From JALYOK01 sp963840785 (GTDB lineage Bacteria > Pseudomonadota > Gammaproteobacteria > Burkholderiales > JALYOK01), in the NCBI GenBank assembly GCA_963840785.1, contig CAWJAF010000002.1, positions 47,471 to 111,470 of the forward strand: a stretch of 64,000 nt of DNA. The letters run 5' to 3'. A program made the position numbers and the translations under genes. This document shows positions 20,206-29,571 of this stretch, one piece after another; the stretch's first letter is position 1; every line of letters starts with the position of its first letter. The notes under the pieces were generated by a model, which was not told the origin of the DNA, ran no database searches, and worked only from the letters and a program-made list of their open reading frames with translations.

Positions 20206-20279
20206 TAGCATCGGAGAATCGTACGGGCCCATAATTACGCACCCAAGATGTCCAATCGCAAACCCAGGAGACTTGTTAC

Positions 20280-21299
20280 ATGAAAAGATCGTTATTCGCC
20301 GCTGCGGCAACAGCCGCCGCATTTTTGACCCACAGCGCAGTCGCACAATCGCCGGACGCGTCTGCGCCCGTCGACCCGAATGCATTTCTCAACCAGTTCG
20401 AGTCGACGTTCGGCAAGTTTGAAGGCTTCCGTCGTTCGGGTGCTAAAGGCATTTGCGCGATGGGCGAGTTTGTGGGGACGTCGGACGCACGGGCGCTGTC
20501 AATCGCATCGGCGTTTAGCGGCGATCCGGTGCCCGCGGTCGTGCGCTTTTCGGTGGGTGGCGCTAACCCGAAGGCCCCGGATAATGGCAAGACACAGCGC
20601 AATCTCGCACTGCAATTCAATCTGCCCAACGGCGAAGAATGGCGGATGGGCAATATTTCCGCGCCGGTATTCGGTGCTTCGTCGCCGCAACAGTTACTTG
20701 GGTTGTTGGCCTCGCGTCAGCCGGACCCTGCCACCAAACAACCCGATCCAGCCAAGGTCAAGGCGTTCAACGACGCTAATCCCGACGTGCTTTTGTTGCC
20801 CAAGCACCTTGGGTCGCAGCCCGTGCCGGCCAGCTTCGCTACGATCAATTATTGGGGCGTGCATGGTTTTGGTTTCGTCAACGCCAGCGGGGCAAAGCAG
20901 TATGGCAAATGGATTTTTGAACCAGTGGGCGGTGTACAAGGCCTGAGCGACGAGGAAGCCAAAGCTAAGGGCGCGTCCTTCCTGTTTGACGATCTGCGCC
21001 AGCGTGTGAAAGACGGCAAAGTCGCCTTCAACTTCAATCTGGTACTGGCACAACCCGGCGACAGGATCGACAGCGCCACGGTGCCACTTCCGGAAGGCCG
21101 CAAGAAGGTTACCCTTGGCACGCTAAAAATTACCTCGGTGTCCGAGGACGCTAGTGGTGCCTGCCTGACGATTACCTTCGATCCCAATGTCATGCCCAAG
21201 GGCGTGGAACCATCAGCTGACCCGATGCTGGCTGCGCGTTCCGCGCCATACGCAATCGGACTGGGACGGCGCCTGACGGAAGGGGCCAAGCAACAGTAA
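20280..21299 (+). CDS. Catalase-related (SrpA-like) periplasmic haem protein
   Basis: 339 residues with a Sec signal (SLFAAAATAAAFLTHSAVA) and AGGAG 9 bases before ATG 20280. The body matches the small catalase-related peroxidases: FSVGGANPKAPDNGKTQ, LALQFNLPNGEEWRMGN, YWGVHGFGFVNASG, FDPNVMPKGVEPSADPML. The proximal haem tyrosine region RSAPYAIGLGRRL is intact. One oddity: at the place where catalase-related peroxidases usually have the distal histidine (in an HAKG-type motif), this protein reads RRSGAKGICAMGEF, with Gly54. If that alignment is right, classical peroxide chemistry is doubtful and the protein may be a divergent subfamily. It is convergent with pcaB and followed by a short hairpin-like GC stretch. 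Confidence 0.85.
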   Translation: MKRSLFAAAATAAAFLTHSAVAQSPDASAPVDPNAFLNQFESTFGKFEGFRRSGAKGICAMGEFVGTSDARALSIASAFSGDPVPAVVRFSVGGANPKAPDNGKTQRNLALQFNLPNGEEWRMGNISAPVFGASSPQQLLGLLASRQPDPATKQPDPAKVKAFNDANPDVLLLPKHLGSQPVPASFATINYWGVHGFGFVNASGAKQYGKWIFEPVGGVQGLSDEEAKAKGASFLFDDLRQRVKDGKVAFNFNLVLAQPGDRIDSATVPLPEGRKKVTLGTLKITSVSEDASGACLTITFDPNVMPKGVEPSADPMLAARSAPYAIGLGRRLTEGAKQQ

Positions 21300-21360
21300 G
21301 CGTGATATGTGGCAAGCCCCGCGCTGACAATAGCGTCGGGGCTTGCCGGATTACACATCG

Positions 21361-22672
21361 CTAAATCTCGTGAACCCTTCGCAACACCTGCTCGATTATT
21401 TTTTCGGTCGTGCCTAGGTAGTTAGCAGGATTCATTATTTCATTTAATTGCGACATCGATAGGTGAGCGCTGACACTGACATCTTCTGTCAATATTTCGA
21501 GCAGAGGTTTGGCGTCACGCTGTGCGCGATGGCATGCTTGCTCGACGATGCGATGGGCTCCAGCCTTGCCAACGAACTGCGCCAGTGTCATGGAAACTGC
21601 TTCCGCCATGATTAGCCCATGACTAGCGTTTAGATTCGCCTCCATTCGCTTCGCGTCGATCTCTAATCCTCCGATGACGTCGATCGTGTTTTTTAGCGCA
21701 GTGAACGTTAGGTCAAATATTTCCGGTAAGGTTTCCCATTCCGCTTGCCAGCCGCCCAGGGCGCGTTCGTGCTCTTGCGGCATGGCCGATAACATCGTCG
21801 CGACCAAGCCGGGCACCCGAATCGCGGCGGATAAAATTGCTGCGCAGGCGACTGGATTGCGCTTATGGGGCATGGTCGATGATCCGCCGCGACCCACTTG
21901 CGTCGGCTCGGATAATTCGCCGATTTCCGTTTGCATCGAAAGAGAAATATCGCGGGCGATTTTTCCTAGGCTGCCTGTGATGAGTCCAAGCAATGTTGCA
22001 ACTTCCACTACGCGATCGCGCTGGCTGTGCCACGCAATATCGGGCAAAGCGAGATCAAGCTCGCGAGCCAGTTCTTTCGCGACCGATTTGACCTTGATTG
22101 CCGAGCGAGGCGAGTGTGCCGACGGCGCCGCCGAATTGCAACGCCAGCGCGCGCGGCCGAAATTCCATTAGCCGTTGACGATGGCGCGTGATGCCATCAA
22201 GCCAACCTGCCATTTTAAATCCGAGCGTAATCGGTAAAGCTTGCTGCAACAACGTTCGGCCGACCATGAGGGTGTTGCGATGCTGCTTAATTTTCGTTAC
22301 TAATGCGTCTGATAGTTTTCGCAGCGCGGCGTCGAACTCGCGTAGTCCATCGCGCATTTGCAGCACCAATGCCGTGTCGATGACGTCTTGGCTGGTTGCG
22401 CCCCAATGGACGAATTTTGCGGCTTCGGGATTTTGCTTCGCGACGTTCGGCGGTTAGTTGTTTAACCAGCGGAATTGCGAGATTGCCGGCGAATTCGGCT
22501 TCGCGCGATAGCATCGGCCACATCGAAATTCGCAACGTCGCACGCCGTCCGTCAATAGCGGCGGCAGCATCGTTCGGCACGATGCCAACTTTCGCTTGCG
22601 CGCGCGCCAGGGCTGCTTCGAAATCGAGCATACGTTGCACGCGCGATTCCAAGGGAAAAATCTGTCGAGCAT
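21361..22672 (-). CDS. pcaB: 3-carboxy-cis,cis-muconate cycloisomerase (several frameshifts)
   Basis: PcaB lactonises 3-carboxy-cis,cis-muconate, the product of PcaHG. The start is ATG at 22672 (reading MLDRFFP). The frame then changes near 22655 (ESRVQRMLDFEAALARAQ), twice around 22550 (ACDVANFDVADAIAR lies in another frame), near 22440, and near 22050. The last 228 residues are clean and carry the fumarase/aspartase superfamily signature GSSTMPHKRNPVA plus SAMPQEHERALGGWQAEW. The corrected length of about 437 residues fits the family. It is the last gene of pcaC-H-G-B and is separated from pcaG by 270 bases filled with palindromic repeats. Confidence 0.85.
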
Positions 22673-22703
22673 CACACTATTGCTCGTTCCGTGAGTCACA
22701 GCC

Positions 22704-22906
22704 GTCATTGCGAGTCCGCGTATTGCGACACTTTCGGGTAGGGTGGATCAAGCGAAGCGGATCCACCGTGGCGACCGACGGTCGCCGTTGGTTTTTGTTG
22801 GAATGGTGGATCCGCTTCGCTTGATCCACCCTACAACTGCAACGTTTATGCAATTCATGGTCCATGAGCAGCAGCGGCTCCGCCGATGCAGGCATCTCGC
22901 AATGAC
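22704..22906. repeat. Nested palindromic elements between pcaG and pcaB
   Basis: The outer inverted repeat is GTCATTGCGAG (22704-22714) and CTCGCAATGAC (22896-22906), the ends of a widespread REP-like element also present at 52079-52172. Inside it lies a perfect 30-bp inverted repeat at 22738-22767 and 22805-22834. Its left arm starts GTAGGGTGGATCAAGCGAAG, and the centre holds a further hairpin, GGCGACC-GAC-GGTCGCC (22770-22786). No ORF is encoded. The inner element looks inserted into the outer one, within a transcribed operon. Confidence 0.8.
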
Positions 22907-22941
22907 ATGATCCTCGGGTGTCGTGATTTTGAAAAGCCTCA

Positions 22942-23475
22942 CTAACAATCGAAGAACAACGTCTCGCGTTCGCCCTGCAGAGCGATATTCCATGCGAGAT
23001 TCTGCGCGCTACCTCCAATCGGTGTTGCGATCAGCGTATTGCGGCGTGCTTCTGGAATGCTTTGCAGAATAGCGTCTGTGGCGTTACTTGGCTCGTTTGG
23101 GAAATAAATGCGCGTCACAAGATGTTTCAACAGGCCGCGCATAAAAACATTCACGGCGATATGCGGCGCTTGCAATTGGCCATCCCCTCCCGGTACTCGG
23201 CCAGGCTTAATAGTGGTGAAGCTAAACGCGCCGCGATCATCTGTCGCTATGCGGCCGTATCCGTTAAAGTCGCTGCGATAGTCTCCATCGCTATCGGCTT
23301 GCCAGATTTCGATTAACGCATCGATCACCGGTTTTCCATCACCATCCAATACTTGCCCGCTAATTTGAACAGATTGCGCTTCGCCATGCGTTAAATCGTT
23401 ACGCGCAATGCGTTCCAGTCCGATATGAAAAAACGGACCGACGGTTTGCGAGGGTGTGGCGATTTCGCTCATCAA
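22942..23475 (-). CDS. pcaG: Protocatechuate 3,4-dioxygenase alpha subunit
   Basis: 177 residues. This is the non-catalytic partner of PcaH in the Fe(III) intradiol dioxygenase that opens protocatechuate. Signature segments are TPSQTVGPFFHIGL at the N-terminus, LIEIWQADSDGDYRSDF, FTTIKPGRVPGGDGQLQAPH and TRIYFPNE. In place of the histidine ligand pair of the beta subunit it has APHIAVNVF, as alpha subunits do. It overlaps the end of pcaH by 4 bases (ATGA), so the two chains are translationally coupled. Confidence 0.93.
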   Translation of the reverse strand: MMSEIATPSQTVGPFFHIGLERIARNDLTHGEAQSVQISGQVLDGDGKPVIDALIEIWQADSDGDYRSDFNGYGRIATDDRGAFSFTTIKPGRVPGGDGQLQAPHIAVNVFMRGLLKHLVTRIYFPNEPSNATDAILQSIPEARRNTLIATPIGGSAQNLAWNIALQGERETLFFDC

Positions 23476-24182
23476 TGATTGTTTTCCATCGGCGTTGCAT
23501 CACGCCCACGCAATACGATATCGAAGCGATAGCCGAGCGCAAATTGCGGCGTCGTCGTTTCCCAATCGAAGGTCGAGACCAAGCGATTGCGTGCGCGCTC
23601 GTCCGGCGTGCTATTGAAAATCGGATCGAATGCCAGCAGTGGATCGCCGGGGAAATACATTTGCGTTACGAGTCGCGTAGCGAACGCGGGGCCAAACAGT
23701 GAGAAATGAATATGCGCGGGACGCCACGCATTGTGATGATTGCTCCAAGGATAAGCGCCGGGTTTGATGGTAGTGAAACGATAGTGACCATCGCCATCGC
23801 TAAACGTACGGCCGAAGCCGGTGAAGTTCGGATCGATCGGCGCATCGTGGGCATCGCGTTGATGACGATAGCGACCTGCAGCGTTCGCTTGCCACACCTC
23901 GATCAGCGTATTGGGAATCGCGCGCCCGTCTTCGTCGAGTACGCGACCCGTAACGATAATGCGTTCGCCTTGGGATTCGCCGTCATGCTGGCGCGTGAGA
24001 TCGGCGTCGTTTGCGGAAATTTCACACGGCGAAAACACAGGCCCGGTCGTTTCCGTCAGCGTATGCGGTAGCATGATCAGGGGCTGCGTCGGCGCGCGTT
24101 TTTGGGAGGACACGTAGGGCGGATACAGGTACTCCGGTTGAGTACCCGCCGCCGCGTGCCGATAGCCGATCACATCCGCCAT
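23472..24182 (-). CDS. pcaH: Protocatechuate 3,4-dioxygenase beta subunit
   Basis: 236 residues. It is the iron-bearing chain of protocatechuate 3,4-dioxygenase. By the family pattern the four Fe ligands are present: the Tyr in GRYRHQRDAHDAP, the Tyr in KPGAYPWSNHHNAW, and the two His in RPAHIHFSLFG. LIEVWQANAAGRYR and TQMYFPGDPLLAFDPIF complete the fold. The alpha and beta genes are read in the order beta then alpha, with a 4-base overlap. The frame is intact. Confidence 0.94.
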   Translation of the reverse strand: MADVIGYRHAAAGTQPEYLYPPYVSSQKRAPTQPLIMLPHTLTETTGPVFSPCEISANDADLTRQHDGESQGERIIVTGRVLDEDGRAIPNTLIEVWQANAAGRYRHQRDAHDAPIDPNFTGFGRTFSDGDGHYRFTTIKPGAYPWSNHHNAWRPAHIHFSLFGPAFATRLVTQMYFPGDPLLAFDPIFNSTPDERARNRLVSTFDWETTTPQFALGYRFDIVLRGRDATPMENNH

Positions 24183-24185
24183 AAT

Positions 24186-24566
24186 TTATTTTTTGTCCAA
24201 CTCAGCAAACACTTCGCGCGCGATTTTGAATGCCTCCACGCCAGCCGGAACACCGCAATAAACCGCTGCCTGCATAAATATTTCTTGAATTTCCGCGCGC
24301 GTCACGCCATTGGTTAACGCGCCGCCGATGTGCAACTTGAGTTCATGGGGCTTGTTCAGCGCTGTGAGCATGGCCAGATTCAACATGCTACGCGTTTTGC
24401 GCGGCAAGCCTTCTCGCGTCCAAATCGCCCCCCAGCAATATTCGCTGATAAATTCTTGAAACGGCCGATTGAAATCGTCGGCGCTTTGCATGGCTTTTTC
24501 GACGTATTCTTTTCCGAGTACGGCTTTGCGGGTATCGAGCCCGCGTTGTAGTAGATCTTTATCCAT
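24186..24566 (-). CDS. pcaC: 4-carboxymuconolactone decarboxylase
   Basis: 126 residues, the standalone enzyme length. It decarboxylates 4-carboxymuconolactone to the beta-ketoadipate enol-lactone, the step after PcaB. The AhpD-like all-helical fold is shown by GLDTRKAVLGKEYVEKAM, QEFISEYCWGAIWTREGL, LKLHIGGALTNGVTRAEIQE and AAVYCGVPAGVEAF. It is the first gene of the minus-strand pca operon, 3 bases before pcaH, with GAGGAGAA just upstream of its ATG as ribosome-binding site. No pcaD, pcaI/J or LysR regulator lies in the window, so the pathway must be completed elsewhere. Confidence 0.93.
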   Translation of the reverse strand: MDKDLLQRGLDTRKAVLGKEYVEKAMQSADDFNRPFQEFISEYCWGAIWTREGLPRKTRSMLNLAMLTALNKPHELKLHIGGALTNGVTRAEIQEIFMQAAVYCGVPAGVEAFKIAREVFAELDKK

Positions 24567-24597
24567 GATTAGTTCTCCTCGTTAATAATTAAAAAAT

Positions 24598-24683
24598 GGA
24601 TTGCCGCAAACGGCAAGCGGGGCGTGCCGTTCCAAATGATATGCGCCACGAGCCAGTATTCATGCGGCTTCTGGCCATGTGCT
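24598..24683. repeat. Dispersed repeat copy 3
   Basis: It contains ATGCGCCACGAGCC, whose reverse complement occurs in copy 4, and CAGTATTCATGCGGCTTCTGGCCATG, matching copies 5 and 6 across the CATGCGGCTTC core. It lies upstream of the pca operon and at the 3' end of the DUF167 gene. Confidence 0.55.
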
Positions 24684-24989
24684 CTAGACTATTCCTGCTA
24701 ACTGAGCGTTGCTCAATTCGTACACGCCGCCAATGCGCAGCGTTTTTTCCGCACTGCTATGCCCGGCGATCAGTGCAATATTTTTCGTGTCTAACCAATC
24801 GCTAATCAATAGTAACAAAGCTCGGTTCGCTTTGCCGTGTTCCGGTGGCGCGGCGATGCGAATCTTGAGCCGGTCGCCCAATTTTCCGACAATCTCGGAG
24901 CGGCTTGCGCCGGGTACGACCTTCACGCGTAGCTCGATACCTTCCGCGCAGCGACGTACAAAATCGGCCGATTTACTAGTCGATGCCAA
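24684..24989 (-). CDS. DUF167/YggU-family protein
   Basis: About 101 residues. No ATG or GTG is available, and the most sensible start is TTG at 24989, overlapping the end of gph by 14 bases. The core GIELRVKVVPGASRSEIVG, LKIRIAAPPEHGKANRALL and GHSSAEKTLRI is diagnostic for the YggU/DUF167 family. These are small alpha/beta proteins of unknown function. It is the last gene of the mtaD-ubiG-gph series. Confidence 0.8.
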   Translation of the reverse strand: MASTSKSADFVRRCAEGIELRVKVVPGASRSEIVGKLGDRLKIRIAAPPEHGKANRALLLLISDWLDTKNIALIAGHSSAEKTLRIGGVYELSNAQLAGIV

Positions 24990-25635
24990 GTATCTTAAAT
25001 AATTCTCGGGGTGAGTCGATGAGCAACTTGGCGCCCCATTTCGTCGGCGGATTGCCGTTGCCAAGATAGCCATAGCGAGCAACCACCGGCGTCATGTTTG
25101 CGGCGAGCGCCGCTTGCATATCGCGCTCATCGTCGCCGACATAAATTGTATTTGCGGACGGGGTAATGCTTAATGCTTTCGCGGCGGCGAGCAATCCGCC
25201 GGGATGCGGCTTCGGTTGCGCGACGGAATCACCGGAGATGACGCATTTCGCGCGTTGAGCTATTTTCAACGCGGCTACTAGCGGTAAGGTAAAGCGGCTG
25301 TGTTTATTCGTGACGATGCCCCACGGAATGTCGCGTTGCTCGAGTTGTGCGAGTAGTTCATCCATGCCCTCAAACAAACAAGTTTCGCGACACAAATTTT
25401 CTTCATAGAGTGCGAGATATTCGGTCTTCATCGCTTCGTATTCGGCGTGATTGGGTTTCAGGCCAAAGCCGATTTCCAACATGCCGCGTGCACCCATCGA
25501 CACCAAGGGACGCGAACGGCTCAGAGCGACTTCCGGCTTGCCGTAACGGTTCAGCAACAAATTCAGCGCGCCGCCGAGATCCGGCGCGGTATCGGCAACG
25601 GTGCCATCGAAATCGAAGAGGACCGCCTCGATCAT
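24976..25635 (-). CDS. gph: Phosphoglycolate phosphatase (HAD family)
   Basis: 219 residues. Gph removes phosphate from 2-phosphoglycolate formed during DNA repair and other metabolism. HAD motif I is FDFDGTVADTAP, motif II lies in GIVTNKHSRFT, and motif III/IV is KPHPGGLL...IYVGDDERDMQAA. The Gph pattern GxGARG-like SMGARGMLEIGFG is present. The start codon overlaps the ubiG stop by one base, and the 3' end overlaps the DUF167 gene. Fusion-free and frame-intact. The ubiG-gph pairing is a betaproteobacterial hallmark. Confidence 0.9.
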   Translation of the reverse strand: MIEAVLFDFDGTVADTAPDLGGALNLLLNRYGKPEVALSRSRPLVSMGARGMLEIGFGLKPNHAEYEAMKTEYLALYEENLCRETCLFEGMDELLAQLEQRDIPWGIVTNKHSRFTLPLVAALKIAQRAKCVISGDSVAQPKPHPGGLLAAAKALSITPSANTIYVGDDERDMQAALAANMTPVVARYGYLGNGNPPTKWGAKLLIDSPRELFKILGID

Positions 25636-26324
25636 CAGGCGCGACAGCCGACAATGTAGTTCACGCTGGTATCGCTACCCAGCGAATACACTTTACTGAA
25701 CGGGTTGTAGCCCATGCCGATGAGATGATCGACACGCAAATCTGCGTTACGCACGAAATTTCCGAGCTCGGCGGGCTGAATGAATTTGGCGTAGTCGTGG
25801 GTGCCTTTTGGCAAAAGATTCAAAACATATTCGGCGCCGATGATCGCGAACAAATAGGCTTTTGGGTTGCGGTTAATGGTCGAGAAAAATACCCAGCCGT
25901 CCGGCTTTACTAAAGTTGCGCAGGCACGCACCGTTGCCGCTGGATCAGGAACGTGTTCGAGCATTTCCATGCACGTCACAACATCGAAACTGTGGGGTCG
26001 CTCGCGCGCGAAATCTTCCGCGGCAATCAACCGATAATCGACTTGTTGACCGCTTTCCAGTAAATGAAGTTTGGCAACTTTGAGTGGCTTATCGCCGAGA
26101 TCGATCCCGGTAACCGTTGCGCCACGCGCCGCCATACTTTCCGCGAGAATGCCGCCGCCGCAGCCGACGTCGAGCACCGTTTTACCGCGCAGCCCTACTT
26201 TGCGATCGATGTGATCTAAACGCAGCGGGTTGATTTCGTGCAGCGGTTTGAATTCGCTGTTCTTGTCCCACCAACGATGGGCGAGGTCTTGGAATTTTTT
26301 CAGTTCGAGCGGATCGACGTTCAT
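25635..26324 (-). CDS. ubiG: Ubiquinone biosynthesis O-methyltransferase UbiG
   Basis: 229 residues. UbiG performs both O-methylations in ubiquinone synthesis at the inner membrane. The SAM-binding motif VLDVGCGGGILAESMA, CMEMLEHVPDP, and the UbiG-specific FFSTINRNPKAYLFAIIGAE and LPKGTHDYAKFI are all present. The ATG overlaps the mtaD stop by the ATGA arrangement once mtaD is read in its corrected C-terminal frame. Frame intact. Confidence 0.95.
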   Translation of the reverse strand: MNVDPLELKKFQDLAHRWWDKNSEFKPLHEINPLRLDHIDRKVGLRGKTVLDVGCGGGILAESMAARGATVTGIDLGDKPLKVAKLHLLESGQQVDYRLIAAEDFARERPHSFDVVTCMEMLEHVPDPAATVRACATLVKPDGWVFFSTINRNPKAYLFAIIGAEYVLNLLPKGTHDYAKFIQPAELGNFVRNADLRVDHLIGMGYNPFSKVYSLGSDTSVNYIVGCRA

Positions 26325-27661
26325 GGGTTTGTCCTAGGAGCAATCGTGTCACGCCAAGATTGAGTGGTTGCGCGGATCGCATCAAGATCGAGGTGTGGTC
26401 GACGATACGATTTTCAATCAACAATTTTCCGGCGACCCAAACATGGCTGACATGTTCGCGGCTCGCCGCGTAAACCAAATGAGATGCGACGTCGTAGCAC
26501 GGAGTTGTTTCCACGCTCGACAAATCCACCGCGACGATATCGGCGGCTTTGCCGACTTCCAGTGAACCGATGTCGCGTTCTAGTCCCAATGCGCGCGCGC
26601 CGTTGATGGTCGCCATCGCCAGCGCCTGATGGGCGGGCAAAACGTCTCGCTTGGCGCGAGGAACCTTTAGCGAGCAAAGCGGCGAGACGCATTTCGGCAA
26701 ACATATCGAGGCGATTGTTGCTCGCCGCGCCATCGGTTCCTAATGCAACGTTGATGCCTGCTTCCAGCATCTGCGGCGATGGGCGCGATGCCGGAGGCGA
26801 GTTTGAGATTCGAGGTCGGGCAATGGACGACGTGGCAATTTTGTTGCGCAAGCAAGGCGATTTCCGCGGGCGTTAAATGTACGGCATGAACGGCGACGAA
26901 TTGCGGACCCAGTAAACCCAAATTTCGCAAGCGTTCCAAGCGGCCGCAAGCCATGTTGCGCCATGCTTTGGCTGATTTCATCTATCAGTTTCGTGCACAT
27001 GAATATGGATCGGCACATTGAGTTGTTCCGAATAGGTGAGCACTTTCGCGAAACTTTTGTCGGAAACGGTGTAGGGCGCGTGCGGCGCGAGACAAAATTT
27101 CAATAGATGGATGATCGCGAAACGCATCGCGCGTTTCTAAACCGCGATGCAGATAGCTATCGGCATCACCGGCATAGGCCGACGGAAACTCGATGACGAT
27201 CATTCCCAACACGGCACGAATCTGCGCGTCTGATGCCGCACGCGCCGCCGCATCTGGAAAAAAATACATGTCGTTAAAACAGGTCACGCCGGCGCGCAGC
27301 ATTTCCGCGCAGGCGAGCAGGGTACCGTCGTACACGAATTTCGCGGAAACATGGGCCGCTTCGGCTGGCCAGATATGATCGTTGAGCCAACGCATCAGCG
27401 GCAAATCGTCGGCGAGGCCGCGCATCAAAGTCATCGCCGCGTGGGTGTGGGCATTGACCAGGCCAGGGATGAGAACATGATTTGCGAAGACTAACTGCGC
27501 TTCAGTGGTTTGTAAGGGCTGTTGGCTTCGCGGTCGGCAGGATCGCCGCGATGCGGCCCGCGCTTGAATCGCGATGCTGTGATCGCGCAACGTTGTTTGC
27601 GCAGGAACAATCGGCACAATACTTTTTGCGTCGATCAATGTGTCTATGCGTGGTGGCCATC
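26321..27661 (-). CDS. mtaD: Amidohydrolase, MTA/SAH deaminase-like (several frameshifts)
   Basis: TRZ/ATZ-family hydrolase; in this position in Betaproteobacteria it is annotated as 5-methylthioadenosine/S-adenosylhomocysteine deaminase. Pieces in different frames give the whole protein: RIDTLIDAKSIVPIVPAQT, GLVNAHTHAAMTLMRGLADD (metal-binding HxH), PIHIHVHETD around 27015 (metal His plus Glu), VAVHAVHLTPAEIALLAQ, NVALGTDGAASNNRLDMF (catalytic Asp region), and SLEVGKAADIVAVDLS. The C-terminus is LDLDAIRATTQSW...APRTNP. At least six one-base shifts are needed, including near 27645, 27550, 27000, 26785, 26690 and 26385. Start near ATG 27661 is approximate. The corrected stop overlaps ubiG by 4 bases. 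Confidence 0.75.
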
Positions 27662-27675
27662 GTGAAATTCGGGTC

Positions 27676-27706
27676 AAAAAAAAGCCCCGCACTAGGCGGG
27701 GCTTTA
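27676..27706 (-). terminator. Rho-independent terminator downstream of ompA
   Basis: A perfect 10-bp stem AAAGCCCCGC/GCGGGGCTTT with a 5-base loop is followed, on the minus strand, by a run of eight T. It lies 17 bases after the ompA stop and before mtaD, so ompA should be transcribed separately from mtaD-ubiG-gph. Confidence 0.93.
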
Positions 27707-27722
27707 TTGTAGCGAGTTTCGC

Positions 27723-29571
27723 TTACTTCTGCTTTACACCGTGAATTTCTACATCCACACGGCGGTTCGGCTGCAAGCAACGAATCAATTTCTTGGTTGC
27801 TTTGTTGCCCTTGCATTGGACAACCGGCTCGCGTTCACCGCGACCCTTGGTGGCAATCTTGCTGCCATCAACGCCTTTCTTGACCAAGTAACCTTTGACG
27901 GTCTTGGCGCGGCGCTCGGACAGACGCTGGTTGTACGCGTCGGAACCGAGGCGATCAGTATGGCCAGTCAGATCGATGTGGTCGATGGTATCAACGATGT
28001 AGTTGTTGATCTTATCGGCGACATCATCCAACTTCGCACGGCCGGCGGGCAACATATCCTTTTCGCGATACCGATCAAACTTGAAGAGCACGTCTGCGGA
28101 CAGGCTGATCTTCTCGTATTCCGGTGCCGGGATCGGCGCTGCTTTTGCGGCGGGCATTTGCACGTTACCGCTGGGCGCGCCGCCTTCTGCTGCGGCAGGC
28201 GCAGTATTGCGCACCGTACCCGGTACGTCAGGTGCGGGCGCTACCGGTGCCGGGCTCGCGCCACTATCGGCCGGTCGAGCCGGAGCGGGAACATCCATCG
28301 GACGATCTTGGCCACGTACTACTTGTGTTGGCGGCGCCGGGATCGGCGGTGGAGGCGGGGAGTCCGCTAAAGCGCCGGAATCGCTGCGCATCCATCGGCG
28401 GTTGGCCGTCATCAGTTAATGCGCCAACGAGGCGCGCGGTGGCGTGGCGTGGCCGGGAACGAATCGGCTGAACCGAACTGGTGCCGCGTCCGCTGCCATA
28501 GCCAGCGCCGGAGCAGAATCAACGGCCATCGGCGTGGTATTACGAACCGTGCCAGGAACCGAGACGGGCGGCGCGCGCAGGTGCGGCTTTTGCCATTGCA
28601 CCTTCAGTTCGGCGCGGCGCAATCATCCACCAATGCACCAGCGCGACTCTTACGTTTCGTGCAGGACGGGAACTCGTTACTGGTATCGGTTCCAATGTCA
28701 GCCAGCGCCGCTGCGCACAGACACCGGCATCGCCAGATTGGGCCGGTATTGCGTACCGTGCCGGGCACTGCGGTTGGCGGGTGCGGCGGGAACAGCGCGG
28801 CCGGCGCGGCTGATTGTAGCGGCGGCGCTCGGCGGCTTTGCGGCAGGTGCAGCCGGAGCAGCGGCGACGGCGGCTTTGCCGGCTTGGAACGCGCAATCAC
28901 CCGGATGATCTGGGCTGTTGGCTGAATAACCTAGGTTGACGCAGCCACCGGAACCGGTACGCACCGGCGATTTTTGACCGTCGGCTAAGTGTCCGTGGGT
29001 TGCTTCGCCAACTCTGATGGTTACGGCCAGCGGAATTGCGCGCCAGCGGCCGCGATGGCTGCTGCGGCCGCAGCAGGCGGTGCCGCAGCTTTCGAATCAG
29101 CCATTGCTGCAGCGGGTTTGTCTGCCATGGTTTTCGCTGCCGCGCCGCAACCATCGGTGCTACCGGCAGTCGACTCTACACAACCGCCGGCACCGGCGGT
29201 AACGGTGTTGCCGCTGCCATCTTTTACGTTTGCTAAGACCACCTGCGCCGGCTGCTTTCGCGGTGGATGCGGTCGCGGTTGAAGCAGCCGCTGCCGCACC
29301 GGCTGCCGCCGCAGGGGCGGCAGCTTGTCCGCCATCATTTCCTTCTTATCGGCCATTGCGCAGCTGGTGCTGCGGCCGCCATTGCTGCTTTGGCGCAATC
29401 TGCACCGGCACCGGCGGCGCCACTGGTTTCGACGCAATCTCCGGCTCCGAAACGAACCGAATTGCCGTTGCCATCTTTCAATGCGCTGAAATCATGCGCG
29501 AGAACGCCGTAACTGACGGCAAGCCCCGCCGCGATTGCGGCACTAATGGCCCCTAACCGTAGTCTTTTCAT
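27723..29571 (-). CDS. ompA: OmpA-family porin with duplicated Cys modules (many frameshifts)
   Basis: The start is ATG 29571, preceded by GGGAG; signal peptide LGAISAAIAAGLAVSYGVLA. The C-terminal domain is clean: SLSADVLFKFDRYREKDML, DHIDLTGHTDRLGSDAYNQR, LSERRAKTVKGYLVKKGV, LQPNRRVDVEI, a peptidoglycan-binding OmpA domain. Betaproteobacterial OmpA normally has one short N-terminal module with a cysteine pair. Here the module seems repeated: VRFGAGDCVETS...DC, VTAGAGGCVEST...GC, VRTGSGGCVNLG...DC, and a fourth damaged copy. Ala/Pro-rich linkers and three copies of VPGTVRNT separate them. About five or more one-base shifts break residues 60-400. Low complexity makes exact junctions uncertain. 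Confidence 0.75.

Noticed and set aside
27741..28925. Long plus-strand open frames opposite ompA
   Set aside because: They are mirror frames of the Ala/Pro-rich ompA sequence, and the OmpA C-terminal domain is unmistakable on the minus strand.
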